Source: Xanthoparmelia taractica
Lineage: Eukaryota; Ascomycota; Lecanoromycetes; Lecanorales; Parmeliaceae
Reading direction: 5' to 3'
Assembly: GCA_033085395.1 (NCBI GenBank)
Contig: MU853187.1
Coordinates: 1-64,000, forward strand
DNA length: 64,000 nucleotides
A model generated the notes under the pieces. The model did no database searches and was not told where the DNA came from. It worked only from the letters and a program-made list of their open reading frames with translations. Below are positions 11,636-22,981 of this stretch, piece by piece. Numbering within the stretch: the first letter of the stretch is position 1; every line of letters starts with the position of its first letter. Made by a program: the position numbers and the translations under genes.

Positions 11636-12890
11636 TTAACTTTTTTTTTTTACCAACACTATGTGCAATTGCCCCCTTCCCAACATCTCATGTAGATCCC
11701 TCACAATAGCCTCTGGTCTCTCCCGTGCTATGAAGTGTCCACCGCTCTCATTTTCGCTCTCATACACCAATGGGCCCATGGTTCGTCCCCAACATTTCGG
11801 CACTACCGATCTTTCTTGGGGAAAGTGCGCGAGAACGAGCTTCAAGTGCGGGATCCGCTTCTCCTTTCTGTCACGGCCGAGTTGTGTGCCATTTAGCGCT
11901 TTGTAATGTATTCTCAATCTGGCAGCAACACTAGCGCTGCTGAACCAGTAGATGGACACCCAAATCAGTATTTGATATTCGGTCCAGGGATAGGCATCCA
12001 TCCAGTCATGCAGCTTCTCGTATATTTCTGCCAACAGTCCGATGAGACTATCCGCTAAGGCATATCACAGACTCTGCGGTTTGGTGCCATTTTCCATACG
12101 GTAGCCAGCGTATTCATCCAATAACCATCTGCTACGGGCATGATCATCTTGCTCACGCTGGTTGTAGGGTGTTAGAGCTTGTCTGATGGCGAGGATCGGC
12201 TGAGGTTAAACCCCAATTGCGAGACGGCGACCCATGTTGATGTGGGAGACCATTCCACGCTGAGGTAGAGAGGTCCCAGGGTGCGGGTTTTCGTACAGCC
12301 CCAGCCACTGCCTTGCGTTACTAGGCACACGTAAAGTGTCAGGTTCTATTCCTGACGGTGAACAGGGGACGTACCGTACTTCTCGTACCCAAGTTTCAGC
12401 ATGAGCTTGTGACATGTCTCAAAGTATTGAGGTAGGCTGAAATCCTTCTTTTTGGTGCCGGAAGAGACCCGAAACTGGAAGGAGAGGGAGCCGCGATGTG
12501 GAACGCTGGGCTCTCTTTACCGTCATTGGCAAGGAGGGGGCGGGAACCTTGGTGACTCCAATAAAACTGCTGGGCCCTGGACGGTATCAGCGGGCGGAAT
12601 GGCGCTGTTGACCAGAGTAACGTACAGCTATGGGAGAAGAGCAGAAGAATCGCACCCTCTACCTTGCTCTTCTGTCACAGGATACGTATAATCAAAGATA
12701 CGGAGCCGTAAACCTTTATAGCAGTCTTAAAATCTGGCAGCTCGTTGAGCGCAGCTTCTTGCTTTCCCCAGTCAAACTTCCATCTCCAGTATGCACCCAA
12801 TCATTTCATGTCAGCCAACCAGGCGCTATAACCCCGTTCAGCTTGGTGGAGCTCGTTGGAAAAGGAGGTTGTGGCTTCAGGCTTCCTAGT
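11636..12890 (-). pseudogene. Epoxide hydrolase-like (alpha/beta hydrolase) pseudogene
   Basis: Minus-strand fragments in order match a fungal epoxide hydrolase: NELHQAERGYSAWLADMK then a TGA stop (12803-12801), then LGAYWRWKFDWGKQEAALNEL; QKSKVEGAILLLF; CHKLMLKLGYEKY; a GT-AG intron; YVTQGSGWG; SHINMGRRLA; SL, a TGA stop (12067-12065), then YALADSLIGLLAEIYEKLHDW; and the C-terminal His region ESGGHFIARERPEAIVRDL. The family motif GGDWG carries the catalytic nucleophile Asp; here it reads GSGWG (Gly codon at 12306-12304), so the nucleophile is lost as well as the frame. The gene lies only 14 bp beyond the right duplication of the RIP-degraded element. Start not located. Confidence 0.8.
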
Positions 12891-12899
12891 GAATCGGTT

Positions 12900-13494
12900 G
12901 GCGCTATTCCTTGGGGGAGGGATGGAGATAATGCACACGTGTAGGGCTCAATTGATGCCACGGTACAATCGTAGGCTGGGAAGAGGGAGTAGCAGTTACT
13001 GGAGAGGATATACCTAAAGTAAGAGAGGGAATTTCTCATTGCGTTGTACCTTTGTAGCATGCGAGCCGGTCATTATGTACACTCTATGTTGTATATGTTG
13101 TATATCCCAGTTGCCCCTCATTTCTTTTCGCGCAGTGACGTACTATTTGGTGGGGCACTTCACTGCTTGGAGAATTCGTTCGTCCAACTCCTCAAGTAAT
13201 CTACAATCCAAACAATATCCTACCATCAAAACCTTTCACTCATCTCAGACATCTAACACAGTCCCCTGATGTAAGTATCACTTCACACTCACAATGTCCA
13301 AGTGTCCTGCCTCCTACCATCCCCCAATCAACACACTCTTTATCCCTCAAACCCCGCATCAACACCAACAACAACACCACCACCACCACCACCAAAAACA
13401 ACCTCACTAACACCCCTCTTCTATCTAGACCCCATCCCACATCCACACCAACCCCAAACAAACCCCTACGCACCACCAACCCCAACCCACCACC
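12900..13494. other. Intergenic and 5' leader of the 13495 gene
   Basis: The left part may hold the lost N-terminus of the epoxide hydrolase relic. 13240-13494 is C/A-rich (short CAACAC and CCACCA runs), typical of a fungal 5' leader. No other gene seen. Confidence 0.5.
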
Positions 13495-13719
13495 ATGTCC
13501 GCCCCCAACGCAGGCCGCCAGTCCCCGGAGCCCGAGAAGCAGACGGACGAGCAAGTCGGCGCGCCCGAGTCCGGCAAGATTGACGCTGGGAAAACGGAGA
13601 CGGGATCCAAGGACGAGAGCGAGGACACCAAGGAAAATGTGTTGGAGAGTAACCCTGTAGGGCCCATGGAGGATGCCGCTCACGAGAAGGTTAGTAAGGA
13701 GGGGCGTGGGGATTTTTAA
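13495..13719 (+). CDS. Small acidic hydrophilic protein, uncharacterised
   Basis: The ATG at 13495 follows a CACC context after a C/A-rich leader, and the reading frame opens MSAPNAGRQSPEPEKQTDEQ. The protein is rich in Glu, Lys, Asp and Ser, with no membrane segment or known domain. I recall similar short MSAPNAGRQSPEPE proteins in other Pezizomycotina but no function. A donor-like GTTAGT at 13690 after HEK suggests the true 3' end is a further exon. One candidate acceptor is near 14040, which would give a short tail. The listed end is the unspliced stop. Confidence 0.55.
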   Translation: MSAPNAGRQSPEPEKQTDEQVGAPESGKIDAGKTETGSKDESEDTKENVLESNPVGPMEDAAHEKVSKEGRGDF

Positions 13720-14041
13720 GTGCGATGGGGGATTCCTATGGAGGTGGTTTGGTATATGAGAGAGAGAGGAGGGGGGGGGGCGCAATGGAGAGATGGGGGT
13801 GACGGTAGGAAAGGAGAGATCGATGACGATAGCATGAGTACATGAGCTAGAGGGGGAGATTGATAAATATGCTCTGATGCTTTGGTCCGTCTCGCTCTCA
13901 CAGTGATATGCCTACAAATGATGCAACAATATCCTCGTAGCCATCCACTTCCCACAAAGGACCCCATATAGCCTAACGCCAACGCTTTACGCTGCACATA
14001 ACCCTCTATCAAATATATCATTCCGCCATACGTGTTCAGGC

Positions 14042-14935
14042 TCAGCCATCGCCCTGAGTCGACACCGGTATATAGCTCCTTCGTTCCCTAACACTCTGTA
14101 AAGCCAACCCATCAGCCATAGTGCCAATCCTCAAGGTACCACGCACGAAACTCACATCAACCCACTTGCCCACCCAAGGCTTAATCGCAGCCCAAATCAG
14201 CAGTCCCGCCGTGGCAAAAATAAATATAAACACCACCGCCTCATCCTTTCTCGAATCTCGCTCTGTTACACCCAATAATGTCAGCCAACCATATCAACCC
14301 TCACACACTCCCCATCCCCGTTCCGTCCCATCACCTCAACCATCTCCATCAACACCCCCAAGCAACAACCCCCCTCAAACAGCGGGGCAAAAAACTCACG
14401 AAAGCACGTCGTAAACACATCCTCCATGCCCGCCCCCTTACAAATCGGCAAATTATAATCGAGACAGAACTGCCTATTACAATCATTGCAGTTCCCCGCT
14501 CTATACTCCTTCCGAATCCCCCCATCATCATCATCCTTATCATCCCCCTCTTTCCCCTCTCCCTTCCCGTCTCCCCCGTCTCCACCATCCGGCAACTTCT
14601 CCTCCGGAGGCCCTTCTTCATCTACCGGAGGATCATCCGGCAAGCGATCTTGCGCACCATCGAGGTCATCTGGGTTGCGAGGAAGGGGGAGGAGGGGGAG
14701 CGAGTTGTGCATGATTCTGGGGGAGGTTGAGATGGGGGCGTCGAGGGGGATGATGGTGCTGTTTGTGAAGCAGGTGCATTTGCAGAAGGAGGTTGGCGCT
14801 GCGAGCGAGAAGGGGGGGGGGAGTATCAGCGGGACGTATGCAGAGGAGGAGTGGATTGGTGGGGGGGCACATACAGGCTGCGGAAGTTAGGGCGAGGAGG
14901 GCGGATAGGGAGAGGAGGAGGACGGTGGGGAGCAT
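14042..14935 (-). CDS. Cys-rich secretory-pathway type I membrane protein
   Basis: Four exons on the minus strand: 14935-14875, 14798-14400, 14262-14156, 14095-14042; total 621 nt (206 aa), all GT-AG and in frame. The N-terminus MLPTVLLLSLSALLALTSAA is a signal peptide. The lumenal part has a CKCTCFTNST motif, an acidic Asp/Glu/Gly-rich loop, then the Cys cluster CNDCNRQFCLDYNLPICKG and EDVFTTCFQRDSRKDE. One transmembrane helix (AVVFIFIFATAGLLIWAAI) and a short cytosolic tail ending RRSYIPVSTQGDG follow. The Cys motif and its spacing to the helix match a conserved Pezizomycotina family that I know only as uncharacterised. Function unknown. Confidence 0.85.
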
Positions 14936-15320
14936 GGTGCCTTGTTTGCTGGGTTTGGTGGAATGGGAGAGACTTAGTGAAGTATTGGCAGAAGTGCGCT
15001 CAGTATTTAGGCCATTGGTCTGCTGATGGTGGGAGCCTGATTGGAGAAGTCGCAGTTCTCTTAGACCTAGCCCTAAACCCTAAGCCTTTTGGTTTACCTG
15101 AGGTATCCGTGTACGTCTTGTTTACACCTGGCAGACCTTTTACAAGGTGCGAGATCTGTTAGAAAATACAATAACGATTGGCGGAGCAATGGAAAACAAG
15201 CTTTTGCATTGCCTCTATATGAGAAAGAGCAGCATCCAACCTTTTTTTGTATGTACCCAGTTCAAGTCCATGCATGATGCAATCGTAACTCGTGAAACAT
15301 ATGCCATCAAAGGCATTTCA
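14936..15320. other. Intergenic with telomere-like CCCTAA word pair
   Basis: Separates two minus-strand genes. Contains CCCTAAACCCTAA at 15071-15083, two telomere-type units. No coding sequence supported. Confidence 0.6.
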
Positions 15321-16598
15321 TCAATGCCCATTGGCCCCATTGACCTGTTCCTTTACCGCTTTTCTCCTCGTCCGCACCGCATCGGCCAATTGATTCAGAA
15401 CTTCCACCGTCGTATCCCAACTAATGCAAGCGTCTGTTATACTGACGCCCTGCTTGAGGCCCGATGGTCCCTCTGGCGGAACCTTTTGATTTCCTTCGTT
15501 GATGTTCGATTCGATCATCACTCCCACAATAGCTTTCTCGCCTTCGCGGAGCTGGTCTCCTATCGCTTGTGCGACCTTGGGTTGGTTGCGATGGTTCTTT
15601 TGCGAATTGCCTAGCGATAATGAGCGATGAAGCAGGAAGTTTCCTTGATTATGCTTACCGTGTGAGCAGTCGATCATCATAATCTCCTTCTGGCCCTTCT
15701 TCCTCAACGCTTCTTTTGTACCCTTTACGCTCTCCTTGTCAAAGTTCGTGCCCCTGCTACCACCTCGTAGAATCACGAAGCCATGCTCATTCCCACTCGT
15801 CCTCGTAATGGCCGCTAGTCCCTGCTTGGTGACACCCATGAAATGATGTTTCGATGCCGCTGATTCAACGGCGTCGATTGCGACGGAATGAGACCCATCC
15901 GTTCCATTCTTGAATCCCATTGGGAAAGACAGGCCACTGGCTAATTCCCTGTGCAGTTGGCTCTCTGTGGTCCTCGCACCAATTGCGCCCAATGAGATGA
16001 GATCCGCGAGGAATTGCGGCGATATCGTATCCAGTATCTCGCTCGCAATTGGCATTCCCAAGCCTGTAAGATCACAGAATAGCTGTCTGGATACTCTTAA
16101 GCCCTTATTGATCTTGAACGTCTCGTTTATCTCCGGGTCGTTGATCAGACCTTTCCAACCCACGGTTGTTCTGGGCTTTTCGAGATAGGCGCGCATAATA
16201 ATGCAGAGGTCATCGGAAAGCTTATTGGAGAGATCGAGGAGTTTTTGAGCGTATTCGACGTTCGTTGCGGGTTCGTGTAAGGAGCAGGGTCCGACAACGA
16301 CGAGCAGGCGGTCATCTTGCTGGGTTATGATTTGGATGGCTCCCTGCCGGCCTTGGGCAACAGCCTCGTAGGTCTTGTGAGACTGCAATGGGGCAATGGT
16401 CAATCATTGTACTTGCTTTATGGCTGGAGGGTGACCTACCCCGGGGATCTCTGATTGGAGCAATTGAGGGGGGATGAGTGGATCTTGGCCCAGGACTAGA
16501 GGAAAGTGTCAGTGATGTTCCGATTGAGCTTCGTCGCCATATAGCTTACCTCGAGTGTCCTCGTTAAGCGACATGTCAATGTCCTTAGCGACAGGCAT
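15321..16598 (-). CDS. 3-deoxy-7-phosphoheptulonate (DAHP) synthase, class I
   Basis: Four exons: 16598-16550, 16495-16440, 16382-15659, 15610-15321; 1119 nt, 372 aa. The enzyme condenses phosphoenolpyruvate and erythrose 4-phosphate, the first shikimate-pathway step. The start MPVAKDIDMSLNEDTR is joined through two short introns to VLGQDPLIPPQLLQSEIPG and SHKTYEAV. Family signatures present are VVVGPCSLHEP, EKPRTTVGWKGLINDP (substrate-binding Arg/Lys loop), GARTTESQLHRELASG, GFKNGTDG and DCSHGNS (metal and phosphate binding). The last is split by the 48-bp third intron. Length fits fungal Aro3/Aro4-type enzymes. MRAYLEKP in place of the usual MRVYFEKP, and HEP in place of HDP, suggest a divergent paralogue rather than the main isozymes. 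No secondary-metabolite core gene is next to it. Confidence 0.92.
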
Positions 16599-17289
16599 TG
16601 CGCAAAGTGGGTGGTGTTAGAATGGCGGTGAGGCGGCGAAGTCGAGAGATGAGGCTCGGATCGTTCGAGGTGAAGGGACACTCGGGTTACTGATTGTATA
16701 TGTAGAAAAAAGAGACGGTCTCGCGAAGTAGCTCGCTCACAATGCCGACGGGGGGTTCGATATATTCCTTACCTGCCTCGCCTGACCAATGAAATGTGCA
16801 CCGACATTCGGGATTAAGTTTTGTGTGACATTCGGTATTAACTTTTTTGTGACCCTGCAGCCTAAGGTATACTACGTCAGCCTTGGCAAAGTCGAGATTT
16901 CCCATCGGCCTTCATCTTGCCGGTATTATTTTATATTACCGCTAGCAGTGTTTTGGCCCCTAGCTCCGTTATGAATATCCGTTTGTTTCCTTCCCCTGTT
17001 CATCGCTTGATGGTGGGCAGCATGGGTTCGTCTGGTTTCAAGTGTCAAAACATCTGCAACTCAACATTCAACACTACTCTACAAGCAGCTGGTCTGAACC
17101 TGCATCAGTCCATGCGAGATGACCCACTTGGTCTCAAGCCTACTAAAACATTAATACTGCAATATTTTCAGCACCTTCCCCATCAAATCTTTCCTCTTCA
17201 CCAACCTATTATCCAGCCTCGTCCAAAACAGCCCTGCTTTCTCCACAGCTCTACATCACCCGCCAACCAACCAACCAGCCATAGCAGAC
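16599..17289. other. Divergent intergenic region, DAHP synthase and 17290 gene
   Basis: Shared upstream region of two divergent genes. Contains an imperfect 27-bp tandem pair (GACATTCGGnATTAA words at about 16802-16850). No gene seen. Confidence 0.6.
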
Positions 17290-18231
17290 ATGTTCGCCTC
17301 CAGGAAGAGAGGTCGTCAAGAAGAGGAGGATGATCTGCAACAGTGTGCGCCTGATTCCAAGGTCAGTGCTGTGAACAATCTTCACCAAGATTACGCTGCT
17401 AACCCAGCACAACAGAGATCAACTCTACCCTTCCGTACCTCACCCAATACAAGACACATCCGTCCTTCCTCTAAAACACGAAGCCGACCTTCGCCCCTGT
17501 TCACGCAAACCGTTACACCTGCAGACTCTTCGGAGGAAGAGAACTCACCACCCTTCCAACCTACAAATCAGGCCTACCAACAACATTATCCAACCTTTGG
17601 CACCAGCTCCAATACTCAAGGAGACCAGAACTTTGACTCAGATATGGACATGACAGATTCTTTGCCGCTTATCTCACCTCGACAACTGGCCCAGATGCCC
17701 CGCACTCCGTCACCCCAGGCCTCACCGTGCACCATGGAATTTCAGCCGTCCGACTGCAAACAGAATCAAAATAATTTTACGGCTGGCCGGCTACCTACTC
17801 CAATCTATGGGCATTTCCAGCGGTCCATAGACGCAAAGATGGACATGGGCGGCAATCTGGAGACTCACATATCACGATTACAACAAGAAATCGACTACGA
17901 AAACTACGTCCGCCGCCGGAGACTGCCAACTCCGATCGATGAAGATGAGGCAATGGAAAGCTCTTCAGCAATGTCAGGAGATATGATGCACTTACATCTT
18001 AGTGGCCATAGCAGAAGAGGAGGGGTCGACTACACCTATCATCCCCCACAGATATTGGGCTCGTCAGAAAACAACTTCACCTTTCCGTCAATTTCAGACA
18101 CTCTTTCATCTTCGGCAGACTTTGCGGGACCACCGCCGAGGAAGCTGTCATTTTCGATGGGCCCGAGGGCAAATTGCGAGCTTTGCATCCGGAGGGTCCC
18201 GGGGCACTCTAATCACATCATCCGGACGTGA
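17290..18231 (+). CDS. Conserved Pezizomycotina protein with LPTPI motifs and CxxC tail
   Basis: Single open frame of 313 aa from an ATG after a C/A-rich leader. It is low-complexity and Ser/Pro/Gln-rich: a basic head (FASRKRGRQEEEDD), a middle with SPRQLAQMPRTPSPQ, two related boxes (GRLPTPIYGHF and RRRLPTPIDEDE, about 60 residues apart) and a conserved C-terminus KLSFSMGPRANCELCIRR followed by VPGHSNHIIR. I recall the same boxes and the FSMGYRADCEKC-type end in many ascomycete hypothetical proteins. The CELC pair could bind metal with partners elsewhere. A GTCAGT donor-like site after DSK (about 17361) leaves open a small unspliced intron. Function unknown; probably nuclear from composition. 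Confidence 0.75.
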   Translation: MFASRKRGRQEEEDDLQQCAPDSKVSAVNNLHQDYAANPAQQRSTLPFRTSPNTRHIRPSSKTRSRPSPLFTQTVTPADSSEEENSPPFQPTNQAYQQHYPTFGTSSNTQGDQNFDSDMDMTDSLPLISPRQLAQMPRTPSPQASPCTMEFQPSDCKQNQNNFTAGRLPTPIYGHFQRSIDAKMDMGGNLETHISRLQQEIDYENYVRRRRLPTPIDEDEAMESSSAMSGDMMHLHLSGHSRRGGVDYTYHPPQILGSSENNFTFPSISDTLSSSADFAGPPPRKLSFSMGPRANCELCIRRVPGHSNHIIRT

Positions 18232-21200
18232 TGCCAGCATGCTCAAAGGTCTCATGACTGATACAAGTATCAAGATTCAAACGCCCTGCTTTCTTCACGA
18301 AATACCCTCATTAGCCAAGCGGCCGACCTGTCCATAGCTAATTGCTAATACTACTACTGTCTCTTAACTTCGATCCAAACATTACTCCCAAATTTGACAA
18401 TCATCTGGCATCCTACTTGAACTTTAGCGATCAATCAGCACCAGTAGTCGGTCGCCACATCCCTATTCTAGCTTCCTCTGGCAAGCTGCTCGTTTCACCA
18501 TGATGCAAGATTTGTATCTGTCCATTCAGATTTCTATATTTGCAAAATTCCCGCCCGCCCCGTCCCCATCATCTGCACCCCAGAAACTTGAGAAGTTCTA
18601 GTGGTCGCATATACGGTCACCGGAAAACTCTCTTAGTTCCATTTCTTACAAGCGCGCCATTCTCACTGGTACATTTTGAATCCGAAACATCAGCAGGGTC
18701 ATCTGATGCTTGAAAGCACGGGAAGGATGCTAATTTTGCCCAAAACGGCTTGAGAGACCGGAGCAAGACGGGTCTGGAATCTGGACGGGTGGGTTGTGAC
18801 TTGTGAGTGGAAATGTTCGACCCGATGTTTGGAAACTTGGCGCGCAACTGGGTCGACACTGCTGGGCCATGTCTCAAACGGAGAAAATGGAGCAAGCCAT
18901 AATAAGAGTACGAAGTAAGTATTGACGGAGCTAGAATTTGGGGGCCATGTATTAATACAGACTACTTTAGTTGAATATTGTTGAAACCGAAAATCTTGGT
19001 CCACACTTATGCCGTTATCGGTCTGCCTTTTCCCACATGATGTTATTAGCTCTCTTTCTTCTCCACCAGCTCTTCTCAACACTCTTGTCTGAGACTGACC
19101 AGCAACTCATCAGACATACAGTCTAATGAATTGAGATCTTCCGTTTTTCCCTCACGTTATGGTACTTACCTTTTAATCTTGTCATTTACGTCCATTCAAT
19201 GCGTCATTATTCGTTTGACCAATACATTGCTGATTTCTCTTAGTCTACGTGTTGGTCGAACATGCATAAGGGCCTTTTTGTGAAGTGGCCACAGGATTTC
19301 ATAGTATATGAAACCGGATATTATTAGAATGGAGAAATTTGCTTTTATTTGGTATCACCTCGAAGAAGGATTGAATCCGGCACGGAGCTCGAGAGGAAGA
19401 TATCGCTGAGGGTAGAATGATGGTATGCTTGTGTAGAGTTGATACGGAGGTCAGGGTTCAACGGATAGCTATTAGTTCTCCACGAGACTTCAAATAAATA
19501 GCTTACACTCTTTTCGCTACGGTGCACTAATAAAACTATCTAATTACTGTATATTTACTGGGCCTTTCGTGTCCATCCATTCATTTATCTATTCGTTTGG
19601 TCGTTCATCCCTTGCTGTCCCTTACTGTCCCTTATAGTCGAGCAGTACAGCAGGGTAAGCAAAAGGAATATCTACTACGCAGTGATATACCTAGTTAATC
19701 CAACGCTGCACAAACTCCCTCCAATCCTCAATTCATCTCCTCCAAACATATCCCAGCCGCAATACAAACCCCTCACCCCCCCCCCCAGCCCCAACACTCA
19801 CTCACCACCGCCTCCCCAAAGAAGTTCAACCTTACCCGGGTGGCGATGGCGATGGGTGAATGTTGTGGGTATCTTTGATAGAGGTAGGGCATGCGTTGTC
19901 TTGGGTGCTATGGAGGAAGAAAGAGCGTGGACCACGAGCGATGATGTTGAAAGGAAAAATAATGCTTCGGAGAAGCGCATATTTGTTTCTCAGCGATGGA
20001 CGCTACTATGGTAAAGGAAAAAGGGGGGCAGGACAAAACATGTTAGAAAGAAAGTCCACTCGGACTACTCCTGTAGTTCTGACAATTGCAACATCATGCG
20101 CTATGGCCCGATTAAATGATGTTTCCAAGTGCTGATAACCAGGTAGACACACAGCTACGGACCAACTATCAAACGCGGGTTAATGCAATGCGAAGCCGTC
20201 AGTGTGCGGCAAGAAGCGTGGAATAAGTGATTGCACGGAATTCGGAAAAGACGCAGTGACTATCCCATGTGGCCCTGAAAAGTAAGGCCATCAACGCTGT
20301 TCGTCATCACAGTTGCGATCAACTTACCCTACTCCTAGAAAGAGTCTTCGTTGTGGTGGCGATGCACGGGTAGCCGTAGTCTCGGGAGACTGTGACGAGG
20401 CACTTTTTGTGACAAGGCGTTTTTGAACGCCACAACAAGGCGTAAGGCATTCACGCGTTGTGTTTGTGTGGATTGCAAGCTATGAAATGCGTATACCTTG
20501 TTTTCATCCCGTCGAGTGCCCCAAGTGAATCGATTGAAATTCAGTTCTAGGCCGCAGGCCGCATAGATGAACATCTTGCATGCATCAAAAGAAAAGCATC
20601 GACATCTCGTCAGCATCGCTCTTGAAGACCTTAACAATACCCTCTCCCCTTTACTGTATCATGGCTACTTCGTACCTTAAGTCCACGAAGACTTTCCGAC
20701 TGTTGCTCGTATTTAAGTACCAACAGCCTCATTTCTTCCAGAGCCGCTAAGGTAGTTTCCGAAGCCTATCACGTGATAACAAGCGTATCAGATTACGGAA
20801 TAAGCGCACCAATAAAAGCATCGAATATGCATCTTCCACCACTGACTGGAGCCTAGAATGGTAGACTGAAGTCCTCAGCCTGATATGCAGAATGGCGTAC
20901 TAATTGTATCCTCATGGTCACCTTTTTTGGACGATTTACTGATTGAAAGCCATGTTCCATGTGACAACACGTCATGGTTTTACTCGTTACACGCTGTCAG
21001 GCCTATCTGTTCTTGAGTTTGTTGACCGCGAAATCACTATGAGGGACATTGAATCCTTTGGACCTCTCCAAGTTGGGCTAATGTCTCATGTATCAGAGGT
21101 ACTACATTTCCCTTCAAGCCCGCCACTTCTTGCGCCAACTGTCTGTGTCCACTCACTGAGCTTCGATAGGATCGGAAGAAGAGGCGGATGACGAGATCAT

Positions 21201-21299
21201 GTAAGTGATTGATTCCCTGACTAGCGTGTCGGTACTCGTTTTGACGTCCCTTTGAGTATCCATTCTCTACAATTGTTGCAACATCTTCTGACATTGAAT
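18232..21299. other. 3-kb gene-poor stretch
   Basis: Scanned on both strands: only short frames without recognisable sequence (for example 18617-18895 and 20335-20637 minus, 19682-20014 plus). AT content rises around 19100-19680. I see no repeat boundary, RNA gene or conserved protein. Fast-evolving genes with several short exons could be missed. Confidence 0.5.
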
Positions 21300-22489
21300 C
21301 CGTCAAGGGAGCGATTACCTGCTTTGTCAGCTTGCAGCTGATAGGCAGCTGTCGACTTTTGAAAGCCTCCCTGCTGAGATACTGGAGCCCATTTTCGAAG
21401 AGGTAAGCCTGGTTGTACGAGGTGCCGATGTGTAGTGATTTCCCAAAGGTAAATACGATTTCCATCTCCGGCGTCCGAGCTCTGGCCTGTACATCTCGGA
21501 CTTGCCGTGCCCTGGCCAGCCCCTATTTCTTCAAACCACTCAAGTGCGAGTTCAAAGAACTCCAAACGGGCGATGGTCAACAGAACCCTCCCGTGGTTCT
21601 TTTAAGTGCAGCAGACAATTTCAAAACTCTCCAGTTCCACGTGGTCCCGCCACCAAGAGGACATCAATTGATGACCATCACTCAAGTCCTGAGTGTAGAA
21701 GACACTTATGAGTGCTTGGAATACCTGCCTGATAGATGTGGATCACTAGCGGATCAGTTCAATCTCTCCGCACCCGCCCTTGACCTCTTTAGTCGCACAC
21801 TACCTATGCTATCAAGACTGGTCCTCGACCTTGGCTATTTCATCGGCTACAGCACTAGCTGGGATCATGCGTATAAGAAAGCTACGGAGAAACTTACAAG
21901 GAACTACTTGCCGTACATAGACGGCTTGGATATCATCCACGCCATCGCTCGCTTTCAAACCCTCCGTTGCCTCACTCTACGCTACAAGCTCGTGCGTGAC
22001 CAAATCGCACTCATGCATCCAAATCCCGGATGCGAAGTCGTGCATGAGATGTTCGAGTCTATTCAGAGACGGAAACGAGGTCAATCCCTTGTCCGGTTTG
22101 AGCTTGTCTTTTATACCAGCTCGACCATGATTTTCGGGCACATTTACAAGACATGTACCGTATCGACCACCATGAAAATAGTATGCAACAACGATACCTT
22201 CTCTTCTCAAGGCGGCGAGCAATCTCAGTGCAACTTCACTTGCGATAATCCGCGTTATGGGAAGGCGATCGAACGCCGGAAGAGGATTGAGAGACTTTAT
22301 GGAGAGCTAGCATGGACGAAAAGTTTTGGAACCATTCAACATAATCTTTTACATGGCAGATATAGAACCTTACCGCGGAGAATCGTGATGGAATCGCTGC
22401 TGCGCTTGGCCCTGTTACCTTCCTATTTCGTCTTCGAGGAGGGCAAGCGCGTGCAGTTTGAGCCGTCTCTGGCAAATGTGGAGGTGTAG
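21300..22489 (+). CDS. F-box protein (5' end not resolved)
   Basis: An upstream exon ending at 21402 encodes LSTFESLPAEILEPIFEE, a typical F-box core. A 46-bp GT-AG intron (21403-21448) joins it in frame to VNTISISGVRALACTSRTCRALASPYFFKPL, the second half of the F-box. The rest (to 22489) is a helical/leucine-patterned region of about 300 residues without clear LRRs, as in many fungal F-box proteins. Family knowledge predicts an adaptor that binds Skp1 in an SCF ubiquitin ligase. No in-frame ATG precedes the F-box before a TGA, so a further 5' exon is expected; the start given is only the visible coding limit. Confidence 0.7.
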
Positions 22490-22981
22490 CTGCCCTAAGG
22501 ACTGCTCGAGATGACGTACAGCCGACAAACAAGGATTATTCAGAGTTTGCTACGATATTGACGCAGGTGCAATGGTTTGCTTTTATCTTGGAGTCGAGAC
22601 TCGCTTTGCGATTACCGCAAGGCATTATTGGTTTCCCATGCAGACATCTACTCGTCACTCGCCACGAAACCGGTCGGGTCTGTAAATGGAGCATCTCCTT
22701 CCAACTATTTCGGATACTGCAGAAGTCGTATCCGAAAATCATTTTTATATATTCATCGGCTTCCAGCCAGCCAACGATCGTTGCATGGAAGCGTGTCTTG
22801 TATGCTTCAACACGAGCTCTATCTTAGCGACTAATTTCAACACTGAGGGTATACCAGATACGACGCACAGGACCCGGCCTCTCCTATCACCACGCAGCCG
22901 CTGAAGGACTTCTACACTGTAACTACGTCAGTTCGACATGACATTGTCACGATTCATACATATCGAAATGCAAACCCGTCA
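22490..22981. other. Convergent intergenic gap
   Basis: Between the F-box gene (+) and an unassigned minus-strand coding fragment. Only short overlapping frames; nothing supported. Confidence 0.5.

Noticed and set aside
12337..12362. tRNA T-arm-like hairpin (TCAGG-TTCTATT-CCTGA)
   Set aside because: The stem-loop fits a B-box, but no acceptor partner, D-arm or anticodon arm is found at the right spacing, and it lies inside the epoxide hydrolase relic's intron.
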